NCBI GenBank assembly: GCA_016780765.1
Contig: JADHLH010000002.1
Location: 1-64,000 of the forward strand
DNA from: Alphaproteobacteria bacterium
Lineage (GTDB): Bacteria; Pseudomonadota; Alphaproteobacteria; Puniceispirillales; Puniceispirillaceae
Length of the DNA stretch: 64,000 nt
Direction: 5' to 3'
The position numbers and the translations under genes were made by a program. Position 1 is the first letter of the stretch; each line of letters begins with the position of its first letter. The notes beneath the pieces were generated by a model. That model saw only the letters and a program-made list of their open reading frames with translations. It had not been told where the DNA came from and ran no database searches. Positions 9,059-18,156 of this stretch are shown one piece after another.

Positions 9059-9451
9059 TCAGGTAGGTCGATCAATCGGCAGCTGCTGCATGCGCCATTC
9101 GGTAAAGCCGCCTTCCATATCCATGACATTCTTCATGCCCATATCCATCAGCGTCTTGTTGGCCAATGCGGACAGCATGCCTGAGGCGCAGAACAGGATA
9201 AGCTTGCGGTCGGTGCTGAAAACGATCTTGTGGTAGGGGCTATGCGGGTCGACCCAGAATTCCAGCATGCTGCGCGGCGCATGATATGATCCGGTCACAG
9301 TGCCATTCTGTTTCAGCTCACCAACATCGCGAATATCAATCAGGCGTGCCTCGCCCTGTTCCTGCATCCGAAAGGCCTTTTGCACGCTTGTCTGTTCAAT
9401 CTGGCTGCGCGCCGAAAGCACAAGATCGCTGACATGATGGGTGAGGGGCAT
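9059..9451 (-). CDS. Rhodanese-domain protein
   Basis: This 130-residue single-domain rhodanese has the active cysteine C88 in the loop FCASGMLS. That loop carries the persulfide intermediate in sulfurtransfer. The C-terminal helix contains the GGFTEW motif common in bacterial rhodaneses. The start ATG 9451 follows a GGAGAA site. The physiological sulfur donor and acceptor cannot be told from context. It is a stand-alone gene divergent from prpE. Confidence 0.8.
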   Translation of the reverse strand: MPLTHHVSDLVLSARSQIEQTSVQKAFRMQEQGEARLIDIRDVGELKQNGTVTGSYHAPRSMLEFWVDPHSPYHKIVFSTDRKLILFCASGMLSALANKTLMDMGMKNVMDMEGGFTEWRMQQLPIDRPT

Positions 9452-9599
9452 CTATCATTCTCCGCGAAAAGGGATAGCGGAATGGACGTTACCCCCGCGA
9501 AACCGGCAGCGACAATAGGGGGGCCGGGAATTTCCGGTGATATCACGGTTTCGTGAAATTTCGGATTGCAACTGGTTCATCTGAACGGGTGTGCGGGTC

Positions 9600-9629
9600 T
9601 TCCGCATCGCCACTTTTTGTGTCTAGTAT
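9600..9629 (+). promoter_or_regulatory. Candidate promoter of prpE
   Basis: CTAGTAT at 9623-9629 supplies TAGTAT as a -10-like element 43 bases before ATG 9672. The -35 is poor (TTCCGC at 9600, spacer 18). Confidence 0.3.
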
Positions 9630-9671
9630 GACGCGTTCGAACATTGACCATCCGCTGTGAAGGACTGCACC

Positions 9672-11573
9672 ATGGGAACGTATCAGGATGTCTATGAAGG
9701 CGCACAGAGTGATGCAACCGGCTTCTGGCTGGAAGCTGCCAACGGCATTGACTGGGTCACCCCGCCACAAACGGCGCTGGACGACTCCAACCCGCCCTTC
9801 TATCGCTGGTTTGCTGATGGCACGCTGAACACTTGCTTTAACGCGGTTGACCGGCATGTGGATGCCGGGGGCGGCGATCAGGTTGCAATCATCTATGACT
9901 CGCCGATCACCGGCAATGCATCGAAAATGACATATGGCGCGCTGCAGACGGCAACCGCCCGCTTTGCCGGCATGCTGCAGTCGCTGGGTGTCGAAAAGGG
10001 CGACCGGGTGATCATTTACATGCCGATGATCATTGAATCGATTATTGCCATGCTGGGTTGTGCGCGACTTGGCGCTGTGCATTCAGTTGTTTTTGGCGGG
10101 TTTGCAGCGGCCGAACTTGCCACACGTATCGACGATGCCAAACCAAAAGCGATTATCAGCGCGTCTTGCGGCCATGAGCCAGGCCGGATCGTTGCCTATA
10201 AACCATTGCTTGATGAGGCGATTGAAAACGCTGCGCACAAGCCGGATCACTGTGTCATCTATCAGCGTGAGGCGCTGGCGGCTGATCTGGTCGCCGGCCG
10301 TGATCTTGAATGGCATGCGGCGCACGAGAACGCACCTGAATTGCCGCCGGTCACGGTCAAGGCGACTGATCCTCTGTATGTTTTGTATACGTCCGGTACG
10401 ACAGGTCAGCCGAAAGGTGTCGTTCGTGACAATGGCGGCCATGCTGTTGCGCTGGCATGGTCGATGCCGAATATCTATGCCACCGGGCCGGGTGATGTGT
10501 ATTGGGCGGCCTCGGATATCGGCTGGGTGGTCGGGCATTCCTATATCGTTTATGCGCCGCTGCTTGCTGGCTGTACCACCGTGCTGTTCGAAGGCAAGCC
10601 CGTCGGCACACCCGATGCCGGCGTGTTCTGGCGAATTATCAGCGAACACAAGGTCAAGGTGCTGTTCACCGCACCAACAGCGTTTCGCGCCATAAAACGC
10701 GCCGACCCGGATGCCGATTTCCTTGAGAACTATGATACATCATCGCTGGAATATCTGTTTCTGGCGGGCGAGCGCGCTGACCCTGACACCATTATCTGGG
10801 CGCAGGACAAGTTGAATGTGCCGGTCATCGACCATTGGTGGCAGACCGAAACCGGCTGGCCGATGTGCGCCAACCCGGTTGGTATAGAGCAATTGCCGAT
10901 CAAGCTTGGCTCGCCGTCAGTGCCAATGCCGGGCTATGAGATCGATATTCTGGGCGAAGACGGGTCGGTAAAAGCACCGGATGAGCTGGGCAGCATTGCT
11001 GTCAGGCTGCCGATGCCGCCAGCCTGCTTGCCCACTGTGTGGGGGGCAGATGCCGCCTTTGTTGAAAAGTATCTGACAACCTTCCCCGGCTATTACGAGA
11101 CGGGCGATGCCGGATATAAGGATGCCGACGGATATCTTTATATCATGGCGCGCACCGATGATGTGATCAACGTGGCCGGACACCGCTTGTCCACCGGCCA
11201 GCTGGAAGAGGTTCTGGCCGAACATCCCGATGTTGCGGAATGCGCGGTCATCGGGGTGGCAGACCAGTTGAAGGGGCAATTGCCGCTGGGACTGATCTGC
11301 CTGTATCCCAAAAGCACCAAGCCGGTGGAACAGGTGTGTGCCGAGGCAATCGATCTGGTGAAAACACGCGTCGGCCGGGTGTCAGCTTTCAATCTTGTTG
11401 CCACGATCGACCGGTTGCCAAAGACCCGTTCCGGCAAGGTGTTGCGCGCCACGATGGCCAAGATTGCCGACGGTGAGGCATGGTCGATGCCAGCTACCAT
11501 CGATGATCCGGTTATCCTGGAGGAAGTGGCAACCGCACTAAAGACACTTGGCTATCCGAAGCCAACAGATTAA
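9672..11573 (+). CDS. prpE: Propionyl-CoA synthetase (AMP-forming)
   Basis: This 633-residue acyl-CoA synthetase of the acetate/propionate family activates propionate, and often acetate, to the CoA thioester through an adenylate. The P-loop YTSGTTGQPKGVVRDNGGH is the form typical of PrpE rather than Acs. The C-terminal catalytic lysine lies in LPKTRSGKVLR. A GTG at 9657 is also in frame. The GAAGGA site at 9659-9664 is 7-8 bases before ATG 9672, which decides the start. No methylcitrate or propionyl-CoA carboxylase genes are adjacent. Confidence 0.85.
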   Translation: MGTYQDVYEGAQSDATGFWLEAANGIDWVTPPQTALDDSNPPFYRWFADGTLNTCFNAVDRHVDAGGGDQVAIIYDSPITGNASKMTYGALQTATARFAGMLQSLGVEKGDRVIIYMPMIIESIIAMLGCARLGAVHSVVFGGFAAAELATRIDDAKPKAIISASCGHEPGRIVAYKPLLDEAIENAAHKPDHCVIYQREALAADLVAGRDLEWHAAHENAPELPPVTVKATDPLYVLYTSGTTGQPKGVVRDNGGHAVALAWSMPNIYATGPGDVYWAASDIGWVVGHSYIVYAPLLAGCTTVLFEGKPVGTPDAGVFWRIISEHKVKVLFTAPTAFRAIKRADPDADFLENYDTSSLEYLFLAGERADPDTIIWAQDKLNVPVIDHWWQTETGWPMCANPVGIEQLPIKLGSPSVPMPGYEIDILGEDGSVKAPDELGSIAVRLPMPPACLPTVWGADAAFVEKYLTTFPGYYETGDAGYKDADGYLYIMARTDDVINVAGHRLSTGQLEEVLAEHPDVAECAVIGVADQLKGQLPLGLICLYPKSTKPVEQVCAEAIDLVKTRVGRVSAFNLVATIDRLPKTRSGKVLRATMAKIADGEAWSMPATIDDPVILEEVATALKTLGYPKPTD

Positions 11574-11656
11574 AAGGCGTGTCTGGAATATATGATTCTA
11601 TATTTTGAAGAAAAAATTGCCTATTGTTGAACAAGAAAAAACGTGGAGAGGCTAAA

Positions 11657-12871
11657 ATGAGCCAGAACAAACCCCTATACATGATCCTCGCGGTGGCTGC
11701 GATTGCCATCATCGGATTCCTTGTTGTCTCGCAGCAGGACAAAGGTCCTGCAGGCCAGAAAGATGTCAAGCTTGGCATCGTTTTTGGTTTCACTGGTCCC
11801 ATCGAATCTCTGACCCCGCCTATGGCAGAAGCAGCTGAGCTGGCCATGAGCGAGGTTACTGAGTCAGGTGCGTTCCTTGGCGGTACAGCTGTCACGTCTG
11901 TACGTGCTGATTCAACCTGTGTGGACAATGCTGCGGCAACCGCTGCTGTTGAGCGTCTGATCACATCTGATGGCATCAGCGCCATTGTTGGCGCCGATTG
12001 TTCCGGTGTCACAATTGCCACGCTGCAGAATGTAGCGATGCCAAAGGGTGTCTTGATGATCTCGCCATCGGCGACGTCGCCAGCCCTGTCGACAATGGAA
12101 GATAACGGTCTGTTCTACCGCACCGCCCCGTCGGATGCGCGTGAAGGCCAGGTTGTTGCCGAGATGCTGATGGAAAAGGGCTACAAGTCAGTTGCCCTGA
12201 CCTACACTAACAATGACTATGGCAAAGGCCTTGCTGACGCCATTCAGTCCAACTACGAAGCCAAGGGCGGTTCGATCACCATCGTGACCGCACATGAAGA
12301 AGGCAAAGGCGACTACAGTGCTGAAGTTGGTGCGCTGGCACAGGCTGGCGGCGATCTGCTGGTTGTTGCCGGTTACCTCGACAAGGGCGGCAAGATGATC
12401 ATTCAGGGATCACTGGATGCCGGCTCGTTCGAGACCTTCTTCCTGCCGGGTGGCATGATCGGCGATTCCCTGCCGGCGGCCATTGGCGCAGACCTTGATG
12501 GTTCCTTCGGTGTTGTTGCCGGAACAGACAGCCCGGGTGCCAAGATGATGAGCGAAATCCTTGGTGGCGAGCTTGGTCCGTTTACCGGTGAATCATACGA
12601 CGCAGCGGCCCTGATCATGCTGGCCATGCAGGCTGCCGGTTCAACCAGCAGTGCTGATTTTGCTGGCAAGGTGATGGATGTTGCCAACGCACCGGGTGAG
12701 AAAATCTACCCGGGTGAGCTTGCCAAGGCGCTGAAGATCCTCGCCGATGGCGGTGATGTCGATTATGTCGGTGCATCTGCTGTTGAGCTGATCGGTCAGG
12801 GCGAATCTGCTGGCAGCTACCGGGAAATCCTGGTGGACGGTGCCAAGAACACAACCGTTGGCTATCGCTAG
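11657..12871 (+). CDS. livJ: Branched-chain amino acid ABC importer binding protein (LivJ type)
   Basis: This 404-residue type-I periplasmic binding protein of the Leu/Ile/Val family captures amino acids or related compounds for the permease encoded just downstream. The two-lobe pattern is clear (VKLGIVFGFTGP near residue 35, then the SPSATSP block). The N-terminus has one hydrophobic segment (residues 7-25) but no obvious AxA cleavage site or lipobox cysteine, so it may stay membrane-anchored. GGAGAGG precedes ATG 11657, while the in-frame TTG at 11624 lacks support. A strong terminator follows, separating it from livG. Confidence 0.85.
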   Translation: MSQNKPLYMILAVAAIAIIGFLVVSQQDKGPAGQKDVKLGIVFGFTGPIESLTPPMAEAAELAMSEVTESGAFLGGTAVTSVRADSTCVDNAAATAAVERLITSDGISAIVGADCSGVTIATLQNVAMPKGVLMISPSATSPALSTMEDNGLFYRTAPSDAREGQVVAEMLMEKGYKSVALTYTNNDYGKGLADAIQSNYEAKGGSITIVTAHEEGKGDYSAEVGALAQAGGDLLVVAGYLDKGGKMIIQGSLDAGSFETFFLPGGMIGDSLPAAIGADLDGSFGVVAGTDSPGAKMMSEILGGELGPFTGESYDAAALIMLAMQAAGSTSSADFAGKVMDVANAPGEKIYPGELAKALKILADGGDVDYVGASAVELIGQGESAGSYREILVDGAKNTTVGYR

Positions 12872-12886
12872 ACCAAAACTGAATAC

Positions 12887-12920
12887 ACGGCCCAGGCATC
12901 CCGCCTGGGCCGTTTTGCTT
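12887..12920 (+). terminator. Intrinsic terminator between livJ and livG
   Basis: A perfect 11-base stem pairs ACGGCCCAGGC (12887-12897) with GCCTGGGCCGT (12903-12913) around a 5-base loop. It is followed by TTTTGCTTT. It lies 16 bases after the livJ stop and 15-20 bases before livG, so it probably acts as a partial terminator that gives more binding protein than permease. Confidence 0.85.
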
Positions 12921-12934
12921 TGTGTATTGTAAGA

Positions 12935-13720
12935 ATGATCACTGTTGAGAATATCTCGAAGAATTTTGGTGGCATCCGCGCTGTCAATGATGTCTCCCTT
13001 AACATCGAAACCGGGTCGATCACGGGGCTGATTGGTCCGAACGGAGCCGGCAAGACCACCCTTTTCAACGTGATTGCAGGCGTCTATCAGCCAACAGCGG
13101 GCAGCGTCATGCTTGATAGTGAGGATATTACGGGCCTTGCGCCGCACCAGCTGTTTGAAAAAGGGCTGCTGCGCACTTTCCAGATTGCCCATGAATTTTC
13201 CACCCTGACCGTGCGGGAAAACCTGATGACGGTGCCGGCGGGCCAGTCGGGCGAAAGTCTTATTGATGCCTGGTTCAGGCCTGGCAAAATCCGCGCCGAG
13301 GAAGCCTTGCTCCGTGAACGCGCCGATGATGTCATTGATTTTCTGCAACTTGGTCAGGTGGTTGACGAGCTGGCGGGCAACCTGTCAGGTGGCCAGAAAA
13401 AGCTGCTTGAACTTGGTCGCACGATGATGGTCGATGCAAAGATTGTGTTTCTTGACGAGGTGGGCGCGGGGGTCAATCGCACGCTGCTGAAAACGATTGG
13501 CGATGCGATCGAAAGGCTGAACCGCGAGCGTGGCTATACCTTCTGCATGATTGAACATGACATGGAGTTTATTTCACGTCTGTGCGATCCGGTGATTGTG
13601 ATGGCAGAGGGCGCGGTGCTGGCGACAGGCAGTGCTGATGAGGTGCGCGCGAATGAGGCGGTAATCGAGGCATATCTTGGTACGGGCCTGAAGAACAAGG
13701 CTGCGGGGGCAGGGGCATGA
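12935..13720 (+). CDS. livG: Branched-chain amino acid ABC importer ATPase 1 (LivG)
   Basis: This 261-residue ATPase has Walker A GPNGAGKTT, signature LSGGQKKLLELGR and Walker B IVFLDEV. The switch histidine is in IEHDMEF, and the C-terminal AYLG tail is characteristic of LivG. It pairs with LivF to drive import through LivHM. ATG 12935 was chosen because it aligns with the family start. It overlaps livF by 4 bases (ATGA), indicating coupled translation. Walker B is followed by VGAGVN where most homologues have PXAGLN, a small deviation. Confidence 0.9.
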   Translation: MITVENISKNFGGIRAVNDVSLNIETGSITGLIGPNGAGKTTLFNVIAGVYQPTAGSVMLDSEDITGLAPHQLFEKGLLRTFQIAHEFSTLTVRENLMTVPAGQSGESLIDAWFRPGKIRAEEALLRERADDVIDFLQLGQVVDELAGNLSGGQKKLLELGRTMMVDAKIVFLDEVGAGVNRTLLKTIGDAIERLNRERGYTFCMIEHDMEFISRLCDPVIVMAEGAVLATGSADEVRANEAVIEAYLGTGLKNKAAGAGA

Positions 13721-14421
13721 GCTTCCTGATCGGCGAGAATATGACCTGCGGTTATGGCGGTGCAGATATCCTGCATAGCTGTAGCGTTGGCGTTGACCCG
13801 GGCGAAATTGCGGTTGTCGTCGGTCCGAACGGCGCTGGCAAATCCACGGCGATGAAGGCGATGTTCGGCATGCTGCACCTTGGCGAAGGGCGGGTCATGC
13901 TGGACGGCACGGATATCAGTCAGCTGAAGCCGCAGGAACGCGTGCTGCACGGCATGGGGTTTGTGCCGCAGAACAACAATGTCTTCACCAGCATGACGGT
14001 GGAAGAAAATCTCGAAATGGGTGCGTTCATCCGGCGTGATGATATATCGGGAACGATGGCGCAAGTGTTCGATCTGTTTCCCGTTTTGAAGGACAAGCGC
14101 CGCCAGCCTGCAGGAGAGCTGTCCGGCGGGCAGCGCCAGCAAGTTGCCGTGGGGCGGGCCTTGATGACCCAGCCGCGCATCCTGATGCTGGATGAACCCA
14201 CCGCCGGTGTATCGCCAATTGTGATGGACGAGCTGTTTGACCGGATTATTCAGGTGGCGCAGACAGGCATCGCCATTCTGATGGTGGAACAAAATGCCAA
14301 ACAGGCACTGAATATCGCTGACAAGGGGTTTGTGCTGGTGCAGGGGCGTAACGCCTATACCGACACCGGTGCCGCGCTGTTGGCTGACCCTGAAGTGCGC
14401 CGCGCATTTCTGGGGGGCTGA
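13717..14421 (+). CDS. livF: Branched-chain amino acid ABC importer ATPase 2 (LivF)
   Basis: This 234-residue ATPase has Walker A GPNGAGKST, signature LSGGQRQQVAVGRAL and Walker B ILMLDEPTAG. The C-terminal family stretch VEQNAKQALNIAD is also present. It is the usual partner of LivG at the inner face of the membrane. Its start overlaps the livG stop, and livH begins one base after its stop, so livGFHM form one tight operon. Confidence 0.9.
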   Translation: MSFLIGENMTCGYGGADILHSCSVGVDPGEIAVVVGPNGAGKSTAMKAMFGMLHLGEGRVMLDGTDISQLKPQERVLHGMGFVPQNNNVFTSMTVEENLEMGAFIRRDDISGTMAQVFDLFPVLKDKRRQPAGELSGGQRQQVAVGRALMTQPRILMLDEPTAGVSPIVMDELFDRIIQVAQTGIAILMVEQNAKQALNIADKGFVLVQGRNAYTDTGAALLADPEVRRAFLGG

Positions 14422-14422
14422 G

Positions 14423-15436
14423 ATGGCAGATGTACTGAATGCGCTGGTCCTGATCGCCAATTTCATCATCGTCCCTGGTTTTGCCTATGGCAGCCAGCTG
14501 GCGCTTGGTGCGCTTGGTGTCACGCTGGTGTTCGGTGTGCTTCGTTTCTCCAACATCGCGCATGGCGAAACGATGGCGCTTGGCGCGATGTTCACCATGC
14601 TGATTTCGTGGTGGCTTCAATCCATGGGGATAGGGCTTGGCCCGTTGCCGACAGCACTTCTGGCCCTGCCGTTCGGCATCGCGGCATCGATGTGCCTGTG
14701 TCTGATCACAGACCGCGCCGTCTATCGTTATTACCGGCGGGTCAAGGCCAGTCCGGTGATCTATATCATCGTCTCGGTCGGGGTGATGTTCATCTATAAC
14801 GGGCTGGTGCGATTCATTGTTGGTCCGGCTGACCGGGTGATGGTGGATGGCCAGCGCTTTATCATGAAGGCGAAAGACTTCAAGACCGCTACCGGCCTCG
14901 ATGAAGGTCTTGCCATCAAGACATCGCAGGCGGTGTCAGTTGTTTGCGCGGTCATTGCGGTGGCGATGCTGTTCTGGTTCCTGAACCGGACGCGCACCGG
15001 CAAATCCATGCGCGCCTATTCAAATAACGAGGATCTGGCCCTGCTGTCCGGCATCAATCCGGAACGCGTGGTGCTGATCACCTGGCTGCTTGCGGCGGCG
15101 CTGGCGACTGTCGCCGGCACCCTTTATGGCATTGACAAGAGTTTTCAACCCTTTGTTTATATGCAGCTGTTGCTTCCCATTTTTGCTGCCGCGATTGTTG
15201 GCGGTTTCGGCAACCCGCTGGGGGCGATTGCGGGCGGGTTTGTCATCGCCTTTTCCGAACTTGTCGTGACTTTCGCCTATAAGCGGGTTGTTGCCTATCT
15301 GCTGCCAGAGTCGCTGGAACCGGCAGGCCTTGTCCAGCTGTTGTCCACCGATTACAAGATCGCCGTGTCCTTTACCATTCTGGTGATTGTATTGCTGATC
15401 AAACCAACCGGCCTGTTTGCCCAGAGGACCACATGA
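14423..15436 (+). CDS. livH: Branched-chain amino acid ABC importer permease (LivH)
   Basis: This 337-residue inner-membrane permease has about eight hydrophobic helices. The LivH core includes GVLRFSNIAHGE near residue 40 and the GGFGNPLGAIAGGF loop near residue 265 that contacts the ATPase. An upstream in-frame start at 14330 lies inside livF and is not credible. ATG 14423 fits the family N-terminus. It ends with an ATGA overlap with livM. Confidence 0.9.
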   Translation: MADVLNALVLIANFIIVPGFAYGSQLALGALGVTLVFGVLRFSNIAHGETMALGAMFTMLISWWLQSMGIGLGPLPTALLALPFGIAASMCLCLITDRAVYRYYRRVKASPVIYIIVSVGVMFIYNGLVRFIVGPADRVMVDGQRFIMKAKDFKTATGLDEGLAIKTSQAVSVVCAVIAVAMLFWFLNRTRTGKSMRAYSNNEDLALLSGINPERVVLITWLLAAALATVAGTLYGIDKSFQPFVYMQLLLPIFAAAIVGGFGNPLGAIAGGFVIAFSELVVTFAYKRVVAYLLPESLEPAGLVQLLSTDYKIAVSFTILVIVLLIKPTGLFAQRTT

Positions 15437-16746
15437 TCCAGTCACAGCGCACCATTATGTTGTTCGTTGGCATGGCAACCCTGCTGGCCCTTGTCGGTAT
15501 TGGCCAGGGGTGGGATGTGGCGTTGCTGCTGGTGAATATGTGCATCATTTCAGCCATTATGGCGCTAGGGGTGAACATCCAGTGGGGCTATGCCGGGCTG
15601 TTCAGCATCGGGTCCATGGGGTTTGCTGCGCTTGGCGGTCTTGCCGGCGTGATCATTTCAGCCAAGCCGGTGCCGGGCGCATGGCAGGCAGGCGGACTGG
15701 GTGTCATCGGCGGATTGCTGTCTGCATTGATCACCATTGTGCTGGGGATATTTGTCTGGCGGCGTCTGGCGCATCTTGGTCGCTGGCGCTATTGGATCAC
15801 CGGCGTGATCGTGCTGGCCGGATTTATCATCATGCGCAGCCTGATGGGCCCGGCCATTACAGCCATTGAAAAAATTGACCCGGCTGCTGCCGGATATCTT
15901 GGCGGCATGGGTCTTCCTATCCTTCTCTCATGGGCTGTCGGCGGCATCTTTGCAGCAGCTGCGGCGTGGGTGGTCGGCAAGGTATCGCTTGGTCTGCGCG
16001 CTGATTATCTGGCGATTGCCACGCTTGGTATTTCCGAGATCATCATCTTCATCCTGAAGTTTGAAAACTGGCTGACGCGCGGGGTGAAGAACGTCACCGG
16101 ACTGCCGCGTCCTGTGCCTTATGAAGTCGATATGATTGCATCGCCAGCTTTTCAGGGCTTTGCGACTGCGATTGGCACCAACGCCATTGCAGCGGCATCG
16201 ATTATCGTCAAGCTGTGTTATGCCGGATTGTTTTCAGCGGTTCTTGTTCTGGTGCTGTATCTGTCCGAGGTTGCGCTGCGCTCTCCGTGGGGACGAATGA
16301 TGCGGGCGATCCGCGACAATGAAACAGCCGCCGCCGCGATGGGCAAGAACGTGACGGCGCGCCATCTTCAGGTCTTTATCCTGGGGTCTGCCGTGGTTGG
16401 CATTGCCGGCGCCATGCTGACGACGCTTGACGGGCAGTTCACCCCGACCAGCTATCAGCCGCTGCGCTTTACCTTTCTGATCTGGGTGATGGTGATTATT
16501 GGCGGGTCCGGCAATAATCTGGGTGCTGTCCTTGGCGGCTTTGTGATCTGGTTCTTTTGGATCGAGGCGGAACCGGTGGGGCTGTGGCTGATTGAGCTGA
16601 TTACATCTGGCATGGCCCAGAACAGCCCGCTGCGTGCGCATCTGCTGGACAGCGCAGCCTATATGCGTCTGCTGACGATGGGATTGCTGTTGCTGCTTGT
16701 CCTGCGCTTTGCCCCGCGCGGACTGATCCCCGAAGTCAAACGCTGA
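15433..16746 (+). CDS. livM: Branched-chain amino acid ABC importer permease (LivM)
   Basis: This 437-residue LivM permease has the motif NIQWGYAGLFSIG near the N-terminus. It also has GNNLGAVLGGFVIW towards the C-terminus, the cytoplasmic coupling loop. It is somewhat longer than common LivM proteins because of an extra hydrophobic stretch around residues 95-175 before the conserved LGLRADYLAIATLG segment. It completes the livJ-GFHM importer, whose real substrate could be a branched-chain or aromatic amino acid, amide or urea-type compound. Confidence 0.88.
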   Translation: MIQSQRTIMLFVGMATLLALVGIGQGWDVALLLVNMCIISAIMALGVNIQWGYAGLFSIGSMGFAALGGLAGVIISAKPVPGAWQAGGLGVIGGLLSALITIVLGIFVWRRLAHLGRWRYWITGVIVLAGFIIMRSLMGPAITAIEKIDPAAAGYLGGMGLPILLSWAVGGIFAAAAAWVVGKVSLGLRADYLAIATLGISEIIIFILKFENWLTRGVKNVTGLPRPVPYEVDMIASPAFQGFATAIGTNAIAAASIIVKLCYAGLFSAVLVLVLYLSEVALRSPWGRMMRAIRDNETAAAAMGKNVTARHLQVFILGSAVVGIAGAMLTTLDGQFTPTSYQPLRFTFLIWVMVIIGGSGNNLGAVLGGFVIWFFWIEAEPVGLWLIELITSGMAQNSPLRAHLLDSAAYMRLLTMGLLLLLVLRFAPRGLIPEVKR

Positions 16747-16944
16747 AGCGGCCCAAGGGGATTGCCAGCCCGCTGCCTGATGCCTTAAACAGAAGAACGG
16801 GGTATAAAGGCGGTGCGGCGTTCCTGTCAGCCTGTCTTTTTGCCCGCTGCCTGTTGCCGAAAACGGTTGCCAAGCCGCATTGTAGCTGACTGTCTGCTGC
16901 GATTTGCGGCAGACGGCGCGTCAACGATACTGAAAGGTCATTCG

Positions 16945-18132
16945 ATGCTTGAACGTTTCCAGCCTGTCCCGCCTGACCCCATCCTGGGGCTCGGCCAGCT
17001 CTATGCTGCCGACCCGCGTGATGACAAGATCGATCTGGGTGTCGGGGTCTTCAAAGATGCCGCCGGCAATACACCGATCATGACAGCGGTGCGCAAGGCA
17101 GAGGTCGTTCTGCATGACCAGCAGACGACCAAGGCCTATAAGGGTCTTGCCGGTGATGAGGCGTTTCGCGATGAAATGCGCCAGCTTGTGCTTGGCGATG
17201 CGGTGCCGGCTGATCGCGTGGCAACGATCCAGACGCCGGGCGGTACGGGCGCCATCAGGCAGCTTTATGAAACGCTGAAGATGATCAACATTGATGCCAC
17301 GCTGTGGGTCAGTGACCCGACCTGGCCATCACATGTCGGCATGGCCAAGCATATGGGCCTGAAGCTGGCAAAATACCGGTATTTCGATGCAGCAACCAGC
17401 AATGTTGATACGGCCGCGATGATGGAAGATATCCAGGCAATGCAGCCGGGTGACGTGCTGTTGCTGCATGGCTGCTGCCATAACCCGACCGGAGCCAATC
17501 TTGGTTCTGATGACTGGCAGGCATTGACCGATTTCGTGCTGGAAAAGAATGTCACACCGTTTGTTGATATTGCCTATCAGGGGTTTGGTGACGGGCTGGC
17601 CGAGGACGCAGCCAACCTGCGGATGATGGCAGCGCGCGTTCCTGAAATGTTGATCGCTGCCTCCTGTTCAAAAAATTTCGGCCTGTACCGGGATCGTGTC
17701 GGATGCGCTATGGCGGTATGCAGCAGTGCTGAACAGCATGCTGTCGTCAGCCGCAATCTGGCGGTTCTGAACCGTCTGAACTATTCCTTTGCGCCCGATC
17801 ACGGGGCGGCATGTGTGGCGATCATCCTTGGTGATACCGCATTGCGCGCCGAGTGGGAGAGCGAGTTGAACGACATGCGCGCAACCATGATGACAATTCG
17901 GCAGGACCTTGCTGATGCGCTGCGCCGTCAGTGCAATTCCGACAGGTTCGACTTCATTGCTGAACATCGCGGCATGTTTTCCCGTCTGGGGCTTGCCACG
18001 CCAGAGGTTGAGGCACTGCGCACCGATCATGGCATGTATGTGGTAGGTGACAGCCGGATCAATATTGCCGGGCTGTCTGGCGGCCGGTATGAACCGTTTG
18101 CCAATGCCGTTGCTGCCGTTCTGGCTGGTTGA
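16945..18132 (+). CDS. Aromatic/aspartate aminotransferase, class I
   Basis: This 395-residue fold-type I aminotransferase is of the TyrB/AspC group. The PLP lysine is K243 in SCSKNFGLYRDRVG, and the cofactor-contacting HGCCHNPTG motif is near residue 175. These enzymes exchange amino groups between aspartate or aromatic amino acids and 2-oxoacids. ATG 16945 has an AAAGGT site, and the longer frame from 16813 has no homology character. It follows the Liv operon by 198 bases and is 24 bases before a ThDP enzyme, which suggests a shared role in degrading an imported amino acid. Confidence 0.85.
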   Translation: MLERFQPVPPDPILGLGQLYAADPRDDKIDLGVGVFKDAAGNTPIMTAVRKAEVVLHDQQTTKAYKGLAGDEAFRDEMRQLVLGDAVPADRVATIQTPGGTGAIRQLYETLKMINIDATLWVSDPTWPSHVGMAKHMGLKLAKYRYFDAATSNVDTAAMMEDIQAMQPGDVLLLHGCCHNPTGANLGSDDWQALTDFVLEKNVTPFVDIAYQGFGDGLAEDAANLRMMAARVPEMLIAASCSKNFGLYRDRVGCAMAVCSSAEQHAVVSRNLAVLNRLNYSFAPDHGAACVAIILGDTALRAEWESELNDMRATMMTIRQDLADALRRQCNSDRFDFIAEHRGMFSRLGLATPEVEALRTDHGMYVVGDSRINIAGLSGGRYEPFANAVAAVLAG

Positions 18133-18156
18133 GGCCATCAGTATAATGGTCACCAG

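Noticed and set aside
9543-10082. Long minus-strand frame across the prpE start
   Set aside because: It is antisense to a well-supported gene and has no recognisable protein character.
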